8,114 nucleotides of DNA from Deltaproteobacteria bacterium (lineage in GTDB: Bacteria > Desulfobacterota > DSM-4660 > Desulfatiglandales > Desulfatiglandaceae). Both the position numbers and the translations under genes were made by a program. The notes under the pieces were generated by a model. It was not told the DNA's origin and made no database searches. It was given only the letters and a program-made list of their open reading frames with translations. Where the stretch lies: the NCBI GenBank assembly GCA_013349725.1, contig DUZB01000025.1, positions 1,552 through 9,665 on the forward strand, given 5' to 3'. Of the stretch, positions 1 to 6,220 are shown piece by piece; within the stretch, counting starts at the first letter, position 1; every line of letters starts with the position of its first letter.

Positions 1-703
1 TATCCAGGTCAAATCGTTTCCTGACATTTTCCGGTGCTTTTTTAGTAAACTGGTTGAATAGGGAATTGACGAACCTGATGTTCTCAGGGGTTAATGCCGG
101 GGTGTTTTCGGGAAGCCCTTTGCAGATATTGTAGTATCGACCGAGACCCTCTCTTAGATTGTAAGAAGTTTCCTGGAAACACTTTTCCAGGAGTTTTTCC
201 ATTGCGCCAAGGCTGATGGCTTTATTCAACCTCTCATCAGGGTTTGCCGCGAGGTTTTGTTTATATTTCAAGAAAAAATCTTTGGCAGATTTTAACGCAA
301 AATTATGATTGTTGGAAAACGTCCCTATTCTTTTTGTTTGTTCCTCTTTTGTTGAACCATTTTCCTCCGGCGCCATGGCTGAGACGGCTTTTGAGAAGAA
401 GAGATCGGCCTGTTTTTTTTGATTTACACCATTTAAATAGTCGTCGTTGATGAATGCCTTGATGCCGAGAGACAGCGCTACTTCAGGGCCTATGTTCATG
501 ATTCCCGCCTCTCCCCGGTAGGTCCCATCGGCGATGCTCTGTTCATATTCTTTCAGATTGTAGTCGATGATGCTTTTCTGAAGAACCGAGAATTCGGAAG
601 AATCAGCTCGGGACATTGCCTGAGGACAGATCCCCCAAAAAAACAGGAGGAAGAGGAAGCAGACTGTTTTCTGTGATCTTTTTCGCAAATTCATGAGATG
701 CAT
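1..703 (-). CDS. Exported protein of unknown function (5' part, runs off left edge)
   Basis: An uninterrupted minus-strand reading frame of 234 codons starts at the ATG at 703-701 and is still open at base 1, so the C-terminus is missing. I do not recognise the family. The N-terminus is a convincing Sec signal peptide: a basic region (LRKRSQK, residues 6-12), a hydrophobic core (VCFLFLLFFWGICP, 14-27) and a likely cleavage site after SRA (31-33). The mature part is polar and predicted mostly helical, with Cys175 and Cys194 visible, no membrane segment and no motif I can name. An AAGG element 5 nt upstream favours this start over the in-frame ATG at 694. It is transcribed divergently from the Mut7-C gene. 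Likely periplasmic or secreted; the reading frame and export are well supported, the function is not. Confidence 0.8.
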   Translation of the reverse strand, partial: MHLMNLRKRSQKTVCFLFLLFFWGICPQAMSRADSSEFSVLQKSIIDYNLKEYEQSIADGTYRGEAGIMNIGPEVALSLGIKAFINDDYLNGVNQKKQADLFFSKAVSAMAPEENGSTKEEQTKRIGTFSNNHNFALKSAKDFFLKYKQNLAANPDERLNKAISLGAMEKLLEKCFQETSYNLREGLGRYYNICKGLPENTPALTPENIRFVNSLFNQFTKKAPENVRKRFDLD

Positions 704-765
704 GTTAACCTTGTTCCCAAATTGCCTTGATGAAAGAGAGGTGTAAATATTTTTTTATTCTACCC

Positions 766-794
766 TTTACGTGTACTATATTCCTATTAATAAT
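766..794 (+). promoter_or_regulatory. Possible sigma-70 promoter in the divergent spacer
   Basis: TTTACG (766-771; 4 of 6 matches to the -35 consensus) and AATAAT (789-794; 5 of 6 to the -10) are separated by 17 bp. It would leave a leader of about 100 nt before the Mut7-C gene. The rest of the 203-nt spacer (704-906) shows no gene and no convincing minus-strand promoter. Confidence 0.35.
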
Positions 795-906
795 GCAAGC
801 TGAAGAGAAATTTTTGGGCATGCTTTTTGAGGACTCCTTAGATTAGGGGACGTATGGCCGAATATGGGGCGGGGGTCCACGGATTTTTTGCGGAGGCTAT
901 GGCAGG

Positions 907-1383
907 GTGATGGAAGACTTTCGCGGTCAGAAGCCGAGGTTTTTTCTGGATGCCATGTTAGGACGGTTGAATAAGTGGCTCAGGGTTCTTGGGTATGATT
1001 CCATCTGCCGACGCATCCTTGATCAGGACCTGGCGCCCCCCCGTTTAAAGGATGGCAGGATACTGCTGACACGTCATAGGAAGAGCGCTCAGAGGCTTGA
1101 GCGGGTGCTGCTTCTGAATGGAAACCATGTGGAAAATCAACTTGCCGAACTGAGAAGTAAGCTTGAGATAGATCCTGACCGTTCCCAGTGGTTTTCAAGA
1201 TGCCTTGTATGCAATACGCTTCTGACCGAGGCGCCCGCGGAAAAGATCAGAGAAAATGTCCCGGAGCATGTTTACCATGAAAACATTTTAAAAATACGCT
1301 TCTGCCGTTTCTGCGGTCGCTGCTACTGGCCCGGGACCCACAGAATCCGGATGGAGGAACAGTTGCGGCAGTGGGGCTTTTGA
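907..1383 (+). CDS. Mut7-C family protein (PIN-like domain plus zinc ribbon)
   Basis: The 158-residue protein matches the Mut7-C (formerly DUF82) family, named after the C-terminal domain of Mut7 exonucleases and predicted to be a PIN-like ribonuclease. Visible hallmarks are FLDAMLGRLNKWLRVLGYD (13-31), the strand GRILLTR (50-56), and a C-terminal zinc ribbon with SRCLVCN (C99, C102) and CRFC (C133, C136) followed by YWPGTH (140-145). The length is normal for the stand-alone family. One oddity is that the position usually occupied by Asp after LLTR is His57, so one expected acidic active-site residue is missing. The start is ambiguous: GTG at 907 lies 10 nt after GGAGG (892-896), while ATG at 910 lies 13 nt after it; both give essentially the same protein. 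It is cytoplasmic. The link to the kinase genes 145 nt downstream is unclear. Family assignment is confident; nuclease activity is not demonstrated. Confidence 0.85.
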   Translation: MMEDFRGQKPRFFLDAMLGRLNKWLRVLGYDSICRRILDQDLAPPRLKDGRILLTRHRKSAQRLERVLLLNGNHVENQLAELRSKLEIDPDRSQWFSRCLVCNTLLTEAPAEKIRENVPEHVYHENILKIRFCRFCGRCYWPGTHRIRMEEQLRQWGF

Positions 1384-1431
1384 GATTGCTCAATAAGACT
1401 TTCCATAAAGGAGAAAGGGCTGTTTTGATGA

Positions 1432-1460
1432 TTGACTGCAACTCTCATTCGTGTTTAACT
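1432..1460 (+). promoter_or_regulatory. Weak sigma-70-like promoter ahead of the kinase gene
   Basis: TTGACT (1432-1437; 5 of 6 to the -35 consensus) is followed 17 bp later by TTAACT (1455-1460), a poor -10 preceded by TG at 1452-1453 in the extended -10 position. Suggestive only; transcription could also read through from the Mut7-C gene. Confidence 0.3.
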
Positions 1461-1481
1461 GCTTTTTTTCAATTGGTTTCA

Positions 1482-1499
1482 GGTCCAAGCATCTGGACC
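1482..1499 (+). other. Leader hairpin (GGTCCA/TGGACC) before the kinase gene
   Basis: A perfect 6-bp inverted repeat, GGTCCA (1482-1487) and TGGACC (1494-1499), encloses a 6-nt loop, and a run of five T follows after a few bases. It could be a weak terminator for the upstream gene, a leader attenuator or an operator. It ends 29 nt before the kinase start codon. Confidence 0.35.
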
Positions 1500-1514
1500 G
1501 GTGTTTTTCTCAAC

Positions 1515-1522
1515 GAGGGAGG
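1515..1522 (+). promoter_or_regulatory. Strong ribosome binding site fixing the kinase start
   Basis: GAGGGAGG lies 6 nt before the ATG at 1529. It decides in favour of this start over an upstream in-frame codon at 1451, which would add 26 residues lacking any domain character ahead of the Rossmann-like strand. Confidence 0.8.
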
Positions 1523-1528
1523 ACCATT

Positions 1529-2974
1529 ATGAATATCGCCATTGTGGGTGGAGGAACCCGCTGCAGTCGGCTGCTGGATTTTTTGAATAAGCATTCCTTT
1601 GAGAAAATTCACCCAAAGATTGTGGCCATTGTGGACGAACGAGAAGATGCCCCGTGCATACCAAAGGCGAAGGCAAATGGGGTATTTGTCTCCGATGACT
1701 ACAACGACTTGTTTGATCGTGATGACATAGATCTCATCGTCGAAATGACGGGAAACGAAGAGGTTTTCTATGATATCCTGCGCAAAAAGAAAAGGGAAGT
1801 TCGGGCCTTTGACCATCGCACCGCACAGCTTTTCTGGGAGGTGAGTCGCGTTTCAGAGATGCATGAGGAAACAGCAAGAGAACTGGACAAAGCAAAAACC
1901 GCTTTCAGCGTAATCATGAACGAACTGATCCAGGAAGATGTCATGATTATAGGGGCTGATTACAAAATTATAGACGCCAACGTGACACTGCTGAAAAAGG
2001 CCGGGCTGAGCAGGGATGCAATCATCGGCAGGCATTGTTATGAAATCTCCCACCACCAGGCCGCCCCTTGCGAAGGGGAACACCATCCGTGCCCGCTTCG
2101 GGACGCCCTTAAGACGGGAAAACCTTCTCTTGCTACCCACGTGCACCTGGACAGGGACGGGAAGGAGAGTTTCTATTCCATTTCCTGCTATCCTATTTAT
2201 GAAAATGGAAAAGTGGTTGCCGTGGTGGAGTTATCCAAAGATATTACAAAAGATATTACTATCCAGAAGACCATGATGCAGCAGGAGAAACTTGCATCCA
2301 TCGGACGGCTTGCGGCGGGAGTCGCCCACGAGATTAACAATCCCATGACGACCATTCTGACGACATCCATGTTGATGCAGGAGGAGATGGTAACGGAAGA
2401 CCCCATGTACATTGAATTGCAGACGATTTCAGATGAAACTCTTCGGTGTAGAAAGATCGTGAGCAGTCTTCTCGATTTTGCCAGGCAGAGCAATCCTGTA
2501 AAGAAATTTCAGAATATCAATGACATTATTCTGGAGAGCATTACCCTGACTCGGAAGCAGGCGGCTTTCCAGGACGTACAGATCAAAACCAATCTTTCAA
2601 CAGAGCTGTCGCTGATTAATGTGGATAGAGACCAGATTCAGCAGGCGCTTATCAATCTGGCCTTGAACGCCATAGAAGCCATAGAAGGGGGGGGCGAGAT
2701 CACCTTTGCGACCAGGCCTTCCTCCGGAAAAAACGGTGTGGATATTCTGGTGAGCGACAACGGAAAAGGGATTTCCAAGGAGAATATGCCAAGAGTGTTT
2801 GAGCCGTTTTTTACCACCAAAGAAACAGGTACCGGCCTGGGAATGTCCGTCACCTACGGTCTGATCCAGCAACACGGGGGAGTTATCAGCGTGGAGAGTG
2901 AAATCGGCAGGGGAACTACTTTTACCATCACGTTGCCGGTGAATGGAGACGGAAAGGGGATGCATGCCAACTGA
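1529..2974 (+). CDS. Soluble PAS-domain sensor histidine kinase with Rossmann-like N-terminal domain
   Basis: The 481-residue kinase has no transmembrane segment, so it should sense a cytoplasmic signal. Residues 1-105 resemble an NAD(P)-binding Rossmann fold: a glycine-rich first strand (IAIVGGGTRCSRLL, 3-16), a second strand ending in acid (VAIVDE, 32-37) and DIDLIVEMTG (66-75), as in the Gfo/Idh-type dehydrogenase fold. A coiled segment (about 105-125) leads to a PAS domain (about 125-240) with an unusual Cys/His cluster (H169, C170, H175, H176, C181, H185, H186, C188). The transmitter core is complete: H-box GVAHEINNP with phosphoacceptor H267, N-box around N376-N380, G1 box DNGKGI (D410), F box FEPFFTT, and G2 box GTGLG (434-438). 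The gene overlaps the downstream sigma-54 activator by 11 nt, so the two form a translationally coupled cognate pair. Kinase identity is certain; NAD or metal binding is inferred. Confidence 0.92.
   Translation: MNIAIVGGGTRCSRLLDFLNKHSFEKIHPKIVAIVDEREDAPCIPKAKANGVFVSDDYNDLFDRDDIDLIVEMTGNEEVFYDILRKKKREVRAFDHRTAQLFWEVSRVSEMHEETARELDKAKTAFSVIMNELIQEDVMIIGADYKIIDANVTLLKKAGLSRDAIIGRHCYEISHHQAAPCEGEHHPCPLRDALKTGKPSLATHVHLDRDGKESFYSISCYPIYENGKVVAVVELSKDITKDITIQKTMMQQEKLASIGRLAAGVAHEINNPMTTILTTSMLMQEEMVTEDPMYIELQTISDETLRCRKIVSSLLDFARQSNPVKKFQNINDIILESITLTRKQAAFQDVQIKTNLSTELSLINVDRDQIQQALINLALNAIEAIEGGGEITFATRPSSGKNGVDILVSDNGKGISKENMPRVFEPFFTTKETGTGLGMSVTYGLIQQHGGVISVESEIGRGTTFTITLPVNGDGKGMHAN
2954..2960 (+). 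promoter_or_regulatory. Ribosome binding site of the sigma-54 activator inside the kinase gene
   Basis: AAGGGGA sits just before the ATG at 2964, while the alternative in-frame ATG at 2943 has only a poor site (GGTGA). This supports the start at 2964 and the 11-nt overlap with the kinase gene. Confidence 0.6.
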
Positions 2975-4376
2975 GGGTCACCGGATACTGATTATCGACG
3001 ACGAGTTGAATATCTGCACCCGTTGCGTCAAAATTCTGCTCAAAACAGGATACGCGGCCCAATATGCCCTCGATGGGTATGAAGCCCTTAAAATGGTTGA
3101 AGAAAGACCTTTTGATCTGATCATTACGGACTTGAAAATGAGCAGCATGGGCGGCATGGAAGTTCTTCGCCGGGTCAAAGACGTTCATCCGGACACAATG
3201 GTTATTGTGATTACCGGCTATGCTACCGTTTCTTCCGCGGTAGAAGTCATGAAGATGGGCGCCTTCGATTACCTGCCAAAACCGTTTACTCCCGATGAAC
3301 TGCGAGCCGTGGTGCACAACGCGTTGGATGCGCGGGAAGCGGAAATCCACAATCGAATTTTGAAGGAAAGAAAGGGGCCCTCTAAACCAGTAACCCATCA
3401 ACTGGTCGGTTCCAGCCCCAAAATAAAAACGGTTATCAATATGGTTCAAAAGGTGGCGCCCACAGATTCCACAGTGCTTATTTATGGGGAAAGTGGAACA
3501 GGAAAGGAACTCATTGCCAGGGCGCTTCATGCCAACAGCCGCCGGAAAGAGGAGGTCTTTTTTGCCGTCGACTGCGGGGCTCTTTCGGCCAACCTTATTG
3601 AAAGCGAACTGTTCGGCTACGAAAAAGGGGCTTTCACCGGGGCCCACAAAAACAAGGATGGTATCTTTAAACTGGCCCATCGCGGCACCGTTTTTCTTGA
3701 TGAGATAAGCAACGTGAGCCTGGAAATTCAAGGGAAGCTTCTTCGTTTTCTGGAAACCCGCGAATTTCTTCCCCTCGGCGCTGCCAGCGTCCAGAAAGTT
3801 GACATTCGCATCATCCTGGCGACCAATCGGGATCTTAAGGAAATGGTGGAAGAAGGAGCGTTTCGGGAAGATTTTTATTATCGGATTTATGTGTATCCCA
3901 TCAGCCTTCCTCCTCTGCGAGAGAGAAAATCCGACATCCTTCCCATCGCCTATCATTTTCTTGAACAGTTCAACAGGGCCATGGGGAAACAAGTGAAGGG
4001 ATTTGACCGGGAGGCCGCAAGACAGTTGTCCGATTATGACTGGCCCGGAAATGTGCGGCAATTGAGAAACATTATTGAGAGAGCTGTCATCCTGTGCGAT
4101 GCAGAATTGATCAGTGCCGGTGAATTGTCCCTTACAGGCAAGATGGATAACCTCACGGAGATGGTTCCTTCCACAAATGAGGGATTGAAAAAACTCAAAA
4201 AGGAAGTCAGGCAAAGGGCCGGGGATCGGGTGGAGAAAAATTTTCTGCTTCATGCACTTGCTCAAAACGACTGGAATGCCACCCGCGCTGCAAAAAACGT
4301 TGGAATCCAACGGACCAACTTTCAAAATCTCTTAAAAAAGCACGCCATCACAAGGCCACGCCAGATTAAACCCTGA
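2964..4376 (+). CDS. NtrC-family sigma-54-dependent response regulator
   Basis: The 470-residue protein has the full three-domain NtrC layout. The receiver domain (about 6-122) has acidic residues D12 and D13, phosphoacceptor D56 (ITDLKM), T84 and K106. The AAA+ domain (about 147-375) has Walker A GESGTGKE (175-182), the sigma-54 contact loop GAFTGA (222-227), Walker B VFLDEI (243-248) and PGNVRQLRN (361-369). A Fis-type helix-turn-helix lies at the C-terminus (about 436-460, NATRAAKNVGIQRTNFQNLL). When phosphorylated, such proteins bind upstream activator sites and drive open-complex formation by sigma-54 RNA polymerase. The cognate kinase is the overlapping upstream gene. The next gene downstream carries a good sigma-54 promoter and is an obvious candidate target (inference). 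All key residues are intact. The exact regulon is unknown, so no symbol is given. Confidence 0.95.
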   Translation: MPTEGHRILIIDDELNICTRCVKILLKTGYAAQYALDGYEALKMVEERPFDLIITDLKMSSMGGMEVLRRVKDVHPDTMVIVITGYATVSSAVEVMKMGAFDYLPKPFTPDELRAVVHNALDAREAEIHNRILKERKGPSKPVTHQLVGSSPKIKTVINMVQKVAPTDSTVLIYGESGTGKELIARALHANSRRKEEVFFAVDCGALSANLIESELFGYEKGAFTGAHKNKDGIFKLAHRGTVFLDEISNVSLEIQGKLLRFLETREFLPLGAASVQKVDIRIILATNRDLKEMVEEGAFREDFYYRIYVYPISLPPLRERKSDILPIAYHFLEQFNRAMGKQVKGFDREAARQLSDYDWPGNVRQLRNIIERAVILCDAELISAGELSLTGKMDNLTEMVPSTNEGLKKLKKEVRQRAGDRVEKNFLLHALAQNDWNATRAAKNVGIQRTNFQNLLKKHAITRPRQIKP

Positions 4377-4399
4377 AGGGAAATCCTTCTTCCAAGTTT

Positions 4400-4428
4400 C
4401 ATACACTGTATAATATATGCATACACTG
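4400..4428. repeat. Tandem direct repeat CATACACTG at a 20-bp period
   Basis: CATACACTG occurs at 4400-4408 and again at 4420-4428, start to start exactly 20 bp, about two helical turns. The first copy lies in the near-palindrome ATACA-C-TGTAT (4401-4411), which overlaps a TATAAT hexamer (4409-4414). The second is bounded by TGCA on both sides. This is compatible with a pair of protein-binding sites. Confidence 0.45.
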
Positions 4429-4445
4429 CAGGGATATGCCTGATG

Positions 4446-4469
4446 AACGGATCGCTCGTTATTGCCGTT
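4446..4469. repeat. Inverted AACGG/CCGTT half-sites (pair 1)
   Basis: AACGG (4446-4450) and CCGTT (4465-4469) form a 5-bp inverted repeat with 14 bp between the arms. The same core recurs in the longer pair at 4513-4574, which suggests a common binding protein. Confidence 0.35.
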
Positions 4470-4512
4470 TACCGCAAAAATGCGGGAATAAGGTTTGTTT
4501 GTTAGTCTAATC

Positions 4513-4574
4513 AAACGGTTGCATTTTTTTGGGGGCTTATTGATGGGTGTTTTTCTCTGTGTGAGCAACCGTTT
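4513..4574. repeat. Long-spaced perfect inverted repeat AAACGGTTGC/GCAACCGTTT (pair 2)
   Basis: Ten-base arms at 4513-4522 and 4565-4574 are exact reverse complements, 42 bp apart and 52 bp start to start (about five helical turns). They lie roughly 105-165 bp upstream of the sigma-54 promoter, the usual distance for enhancer sites of NtrC-type activators. A role as an activator site is inferred from position and symmetry. Confidence 0.5.
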
Positions 4575-4678
4575 AGCACGCGGAAATATGTATTTATTTT
4601 TTATACAGTTTGAGGTTCTATCCCGAGTTAAATGTAAAAGCTGCAATGAATTCATTGCGTTATGCATGATTATTATTT

Positions 4679-4695
4679 CTGGCACAGATCCTGCT
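4679..4695 (+). promoter_or_regulatory. Sigma-54 (-24/-12) promoter of the double-receiver gene
   Basis: CTGGCACAGATCCTGCT matches the sigma-54 consensus YTGGCACGRNNNTTGCW. The invariant GG (4681-4682) and GC (4693-4694) are separated by exactly 10 bp, TGGCAC is complete, and the only departures are A for G after the -24 box and C for the first T of TTGC. Transcription should begin near 4706, giving a leader of about 45 nt to the ATG at 4751. A sigma-54 activator is encoded immediately upstream. Confidence 0.75.
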
Positions 4696-4750
4696 TTGTC
4701 TAATAGAAAAAAGTTCAAGACTCACTAAGCCAAAATGCAGGAGGGAAGAA

Positions 4751-5998
4751 ATGGAACAACCTACCAAGATACTGGTAATCGATGATGAAAGCAGAATATG
4801 CGACAATGTGGAGAAGATTCTGCTAAAAAGCAATTTTCAGGTATCCAAAGCCGTAAGCGCAAAGCAGGCACTGGAGAAAATGGCCAAGGAGGCCTTTTCC
4901 CTTCTCATATCGGATATCGTCATGCCTGAAACCGACGGGTTGGAACTGCTTAAGATGGTCAAGGAGCAGTGGCCGTTAACCAAAGTGATCATGATGACCG
5001 CGTATGCGTCAACGGATACGGCCATGAAGGCCATCCGGATGGGAGCGCTGGATTATGTTCCGAAGCCTTTTACTCCGGATGAACTGCGAACGACCGTTGA
5101 AAAAGCACTTTCGGGCGAATTGGTTGAAGCGCCTGTAATGGGTAAAGAAAAAAAAGGCGGCCGCATCATTGACAGAGACATCCCCTTTGACCAGGAAGAA
5201 GTGGCCAAGTATACGGGGGAGGCCTATGTTGACTCGCTGGGGCCATCGGACATTCCTGTTGTGGAGGTGCGTTCAGAGGCGACCCTCCCCAATTACTGCC
5301 TTGTTGGAGAAATGGCCTGTGATATCTTTGGAAAACTGGGAAAGACCTGCAAACCCGGACTCAAGACTGCCGAGTGTCCGCAAAAAAAGGCAAAGAAAAA
5401 GGCAGCCGGAAAAGGAAAGGGATTTGATGCAAAAAAACTGATCGGAATTGATCAACCTTTTGATTATGAGTCGGTGGTTGCTGTTACCGGGCCTGAATAT
5501 GTGACGAATCTGCACCAGGACGGGATCATCTTCATGCCCTACGAGCAGCTGAAGAAAAACTTTGCGGCCGTGATGGAAGAGGAAAAGGCCGAAAGTCAAG
5601 CCGTTTTCATGACGCCCATGGAGGAACCGGCCCACAAGAACATTCTGGTCATAGACGACGAAGTGGCTGTAAACAACAACATCAGGAAAATCCTCAACAA
5701 GAAAGGATACCATGTGGATCAGGCGGTTTCCAAGGCCGAGGCCCTGGAAAGGATCCATAAGCAATCCTACAAGCTTGCTCTTCTGGACCTGAAAATGCCC
5801 GGTGTTACAGGCCTCGAACTGCTGCAAGCCATTCGAGAGAAGAGGCCGGAAACCATGGTAATTATTATTACAGGGTATGCCAGTATAGAAACGGCCGTAG
5901 AAACCGCAAGAATCGGGGCCGTGGATTACCTGGCAAAGCCCTTCACCCCTGCTGAGATTCGCGACGTCACGGAAAAAGCTTTCCTCCTGGCGGCCTAA
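4751..5998 (+). CDS. Double-receiver response regulator with duplicated linker motif and four cysteines
   Basis: The 415-residue protein has a receiver domain at each end and no recognisable DNA-binding or enzymatic output domain. Receiver 1 (about 5-121) has D11, D12, phosphoacceptor D55, T83 and K105. Receiver 2 (about 296-412) has D302, D303, D346, T374 and K396, so both look competent. The centre contains a motif repeated 91 residues apart: PFDxExVxxxTGxxYVxxL at 145-163 and 236-254. Between the copies lie C183, C190, C200 and C209, followed by a Lys-rich stretch (211-224). I know no named family for this linker; metal or cofactor binding by the cysteines is only a possibility. The start is fixed by GGAGGG 5 nt upstream. 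The gene is transcribed alone from a sigma-54 promoter and ends at a strong terminator. It is likely a phosphate sink, phosphorelay hub or redox-linked adaptor (inference). Confidence 0.9.
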   Translation: MEQPTKILVIDDESRICDNVEKILLKSNFQVSKAVSAKQALEKMAKEAFSLLISDIVMPETDGLELLKMVKEQWPLTKVIMMTAYASTDTAMKAIRMGALDYVPKPFTPDELRTTVEKALSGELVEAPVMGKEKKGGRIIDRDIPFDQEEVAKYTGEAYVDSLGPSDIPVVEVRSEATLPNYCLVGEMACDIFGKLGKTCKPGLKTAECPQKKAKKKAAGKGKGFDAKKLIGIDQPFDYESVVAVTGPEYVTNLHQDGIIFMPYEQLKKNFAAVMEEEKAESQAVFMTPMEEPAHKNILVIDDEVAVNNNIRKILNKKGYHVDQAVSKAEALERIHKQSYKLALLDLKMPGVTGLELLQAIREKRPETMVIIITGYASIETAVETARIGAVDYLAKPFTPAEIRDVTEKAFLLAA

Positions 5999-6011
5999 CA
6001 AACCCCTTCAC

Positions 6012-6050
6012 CCCTTCCGGCCCGAAAGAACGGCCGGGAGGGTTTTTTTT
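6012..6050 (+). terminator. Strong intrinsic terminator
   Basis: CCCTTCCGGCC (6012-6022) pairs with GGCCGGGAGGG (6032-6042) as an 11-bp stem including one T-G pair, with a 9-nt loop and eight T directly after (6043-6050). It begins 13 nt past the double-receiver stop codon and separates the regulatory block from the electron-transfer operon. Confidence 0.95.
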
Positions 6051-6136
6051 CTTTTCTCGGAAAGTTTCCCATCACCCTTATTCTTTTCCCTCCTTCAATC
6101 TTTCAAGAACCTGCGGTCTTTTTTTAGAAAAAACTG

Positions 6137-6164
6137 TTGACAATGTGTGACTTATTCAGATAAG
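6137..6164 (+). promoter_or_regulatory. Sigma-70-like promoter of the electron-transfer operon
   Basis: A perfect -35 hexamer TTGACA (6137-6142) is followed after 16 bp by GATAAG (6159-6164; 4 of 6 to the -10). A small inverted repeat CTTAT/ATAAG (6151-6164) overlaps the -10, and AGAGTT/AACTCT (6163-6168, 6185-6190) lies in the predicted leader; both are possible control points. The leader to the start codon at 6221 would be about 50 nt. Confidence 0.5.
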
Positions 6165-6220
6165 AGTTCAGCATTTTCAGGTCTAACTCTAATTCATGGT
6201 TTATTTGAGGAGTCCATTCT

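Larger units (their letters stand above)
4377..4678. other. Non-coding regulatory spacer upstream of the double-receiver gene
   Basis: This AT-rich stretch lies between the activator gene and the sigma-54 promoter of the next gene. I see no credible gene: the short open frames here lack a good ribosome binding site and any domain character. It holds a 20-bp-spaced direct repeat (4400-4428), alternating AACGG/CCGTT half-sites (4446-4574) and a small hairpin (CCGCA/TGCGG, 4472-4485) that could be a weak terminator for the activator gene, although no clean T run follows. Confidence 0.6.

Noticed and set aside
244..450. 68-codon plus-strand open frame
   Set aside because: It lies opposite the signal-peptide-bearing minus-strand gene, which has a longer open frame and a sensible start.
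899..910. Three-codon leader ORF (ATG GCA GGG TGA) overlapping the Mut7-C start
   Set aside because: GGAGG is only 2 nt upstream of this ATG, too close for efficient initiation; probably chance.
2928..4325. 465-codon minus-strand open frame opposite the sigma-54 activator
   Set aside because: It is antisense to a gene with complete NtrC-family motifs and has no recognisable motif itself; a shadow frame.
4495..4728. 77-codon open frame in the spacer before the double-receiver gene
   Set aside because: It starts at a TTG without a ribosome binding site, has no domain character and spans the repeats and the sigma-54 promoter.
5273..6001. 242-codon minus-strand open frame opposite the double-receiver gene
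   Set aside because: It is antisense to an intact receiver domain and shows no family features.
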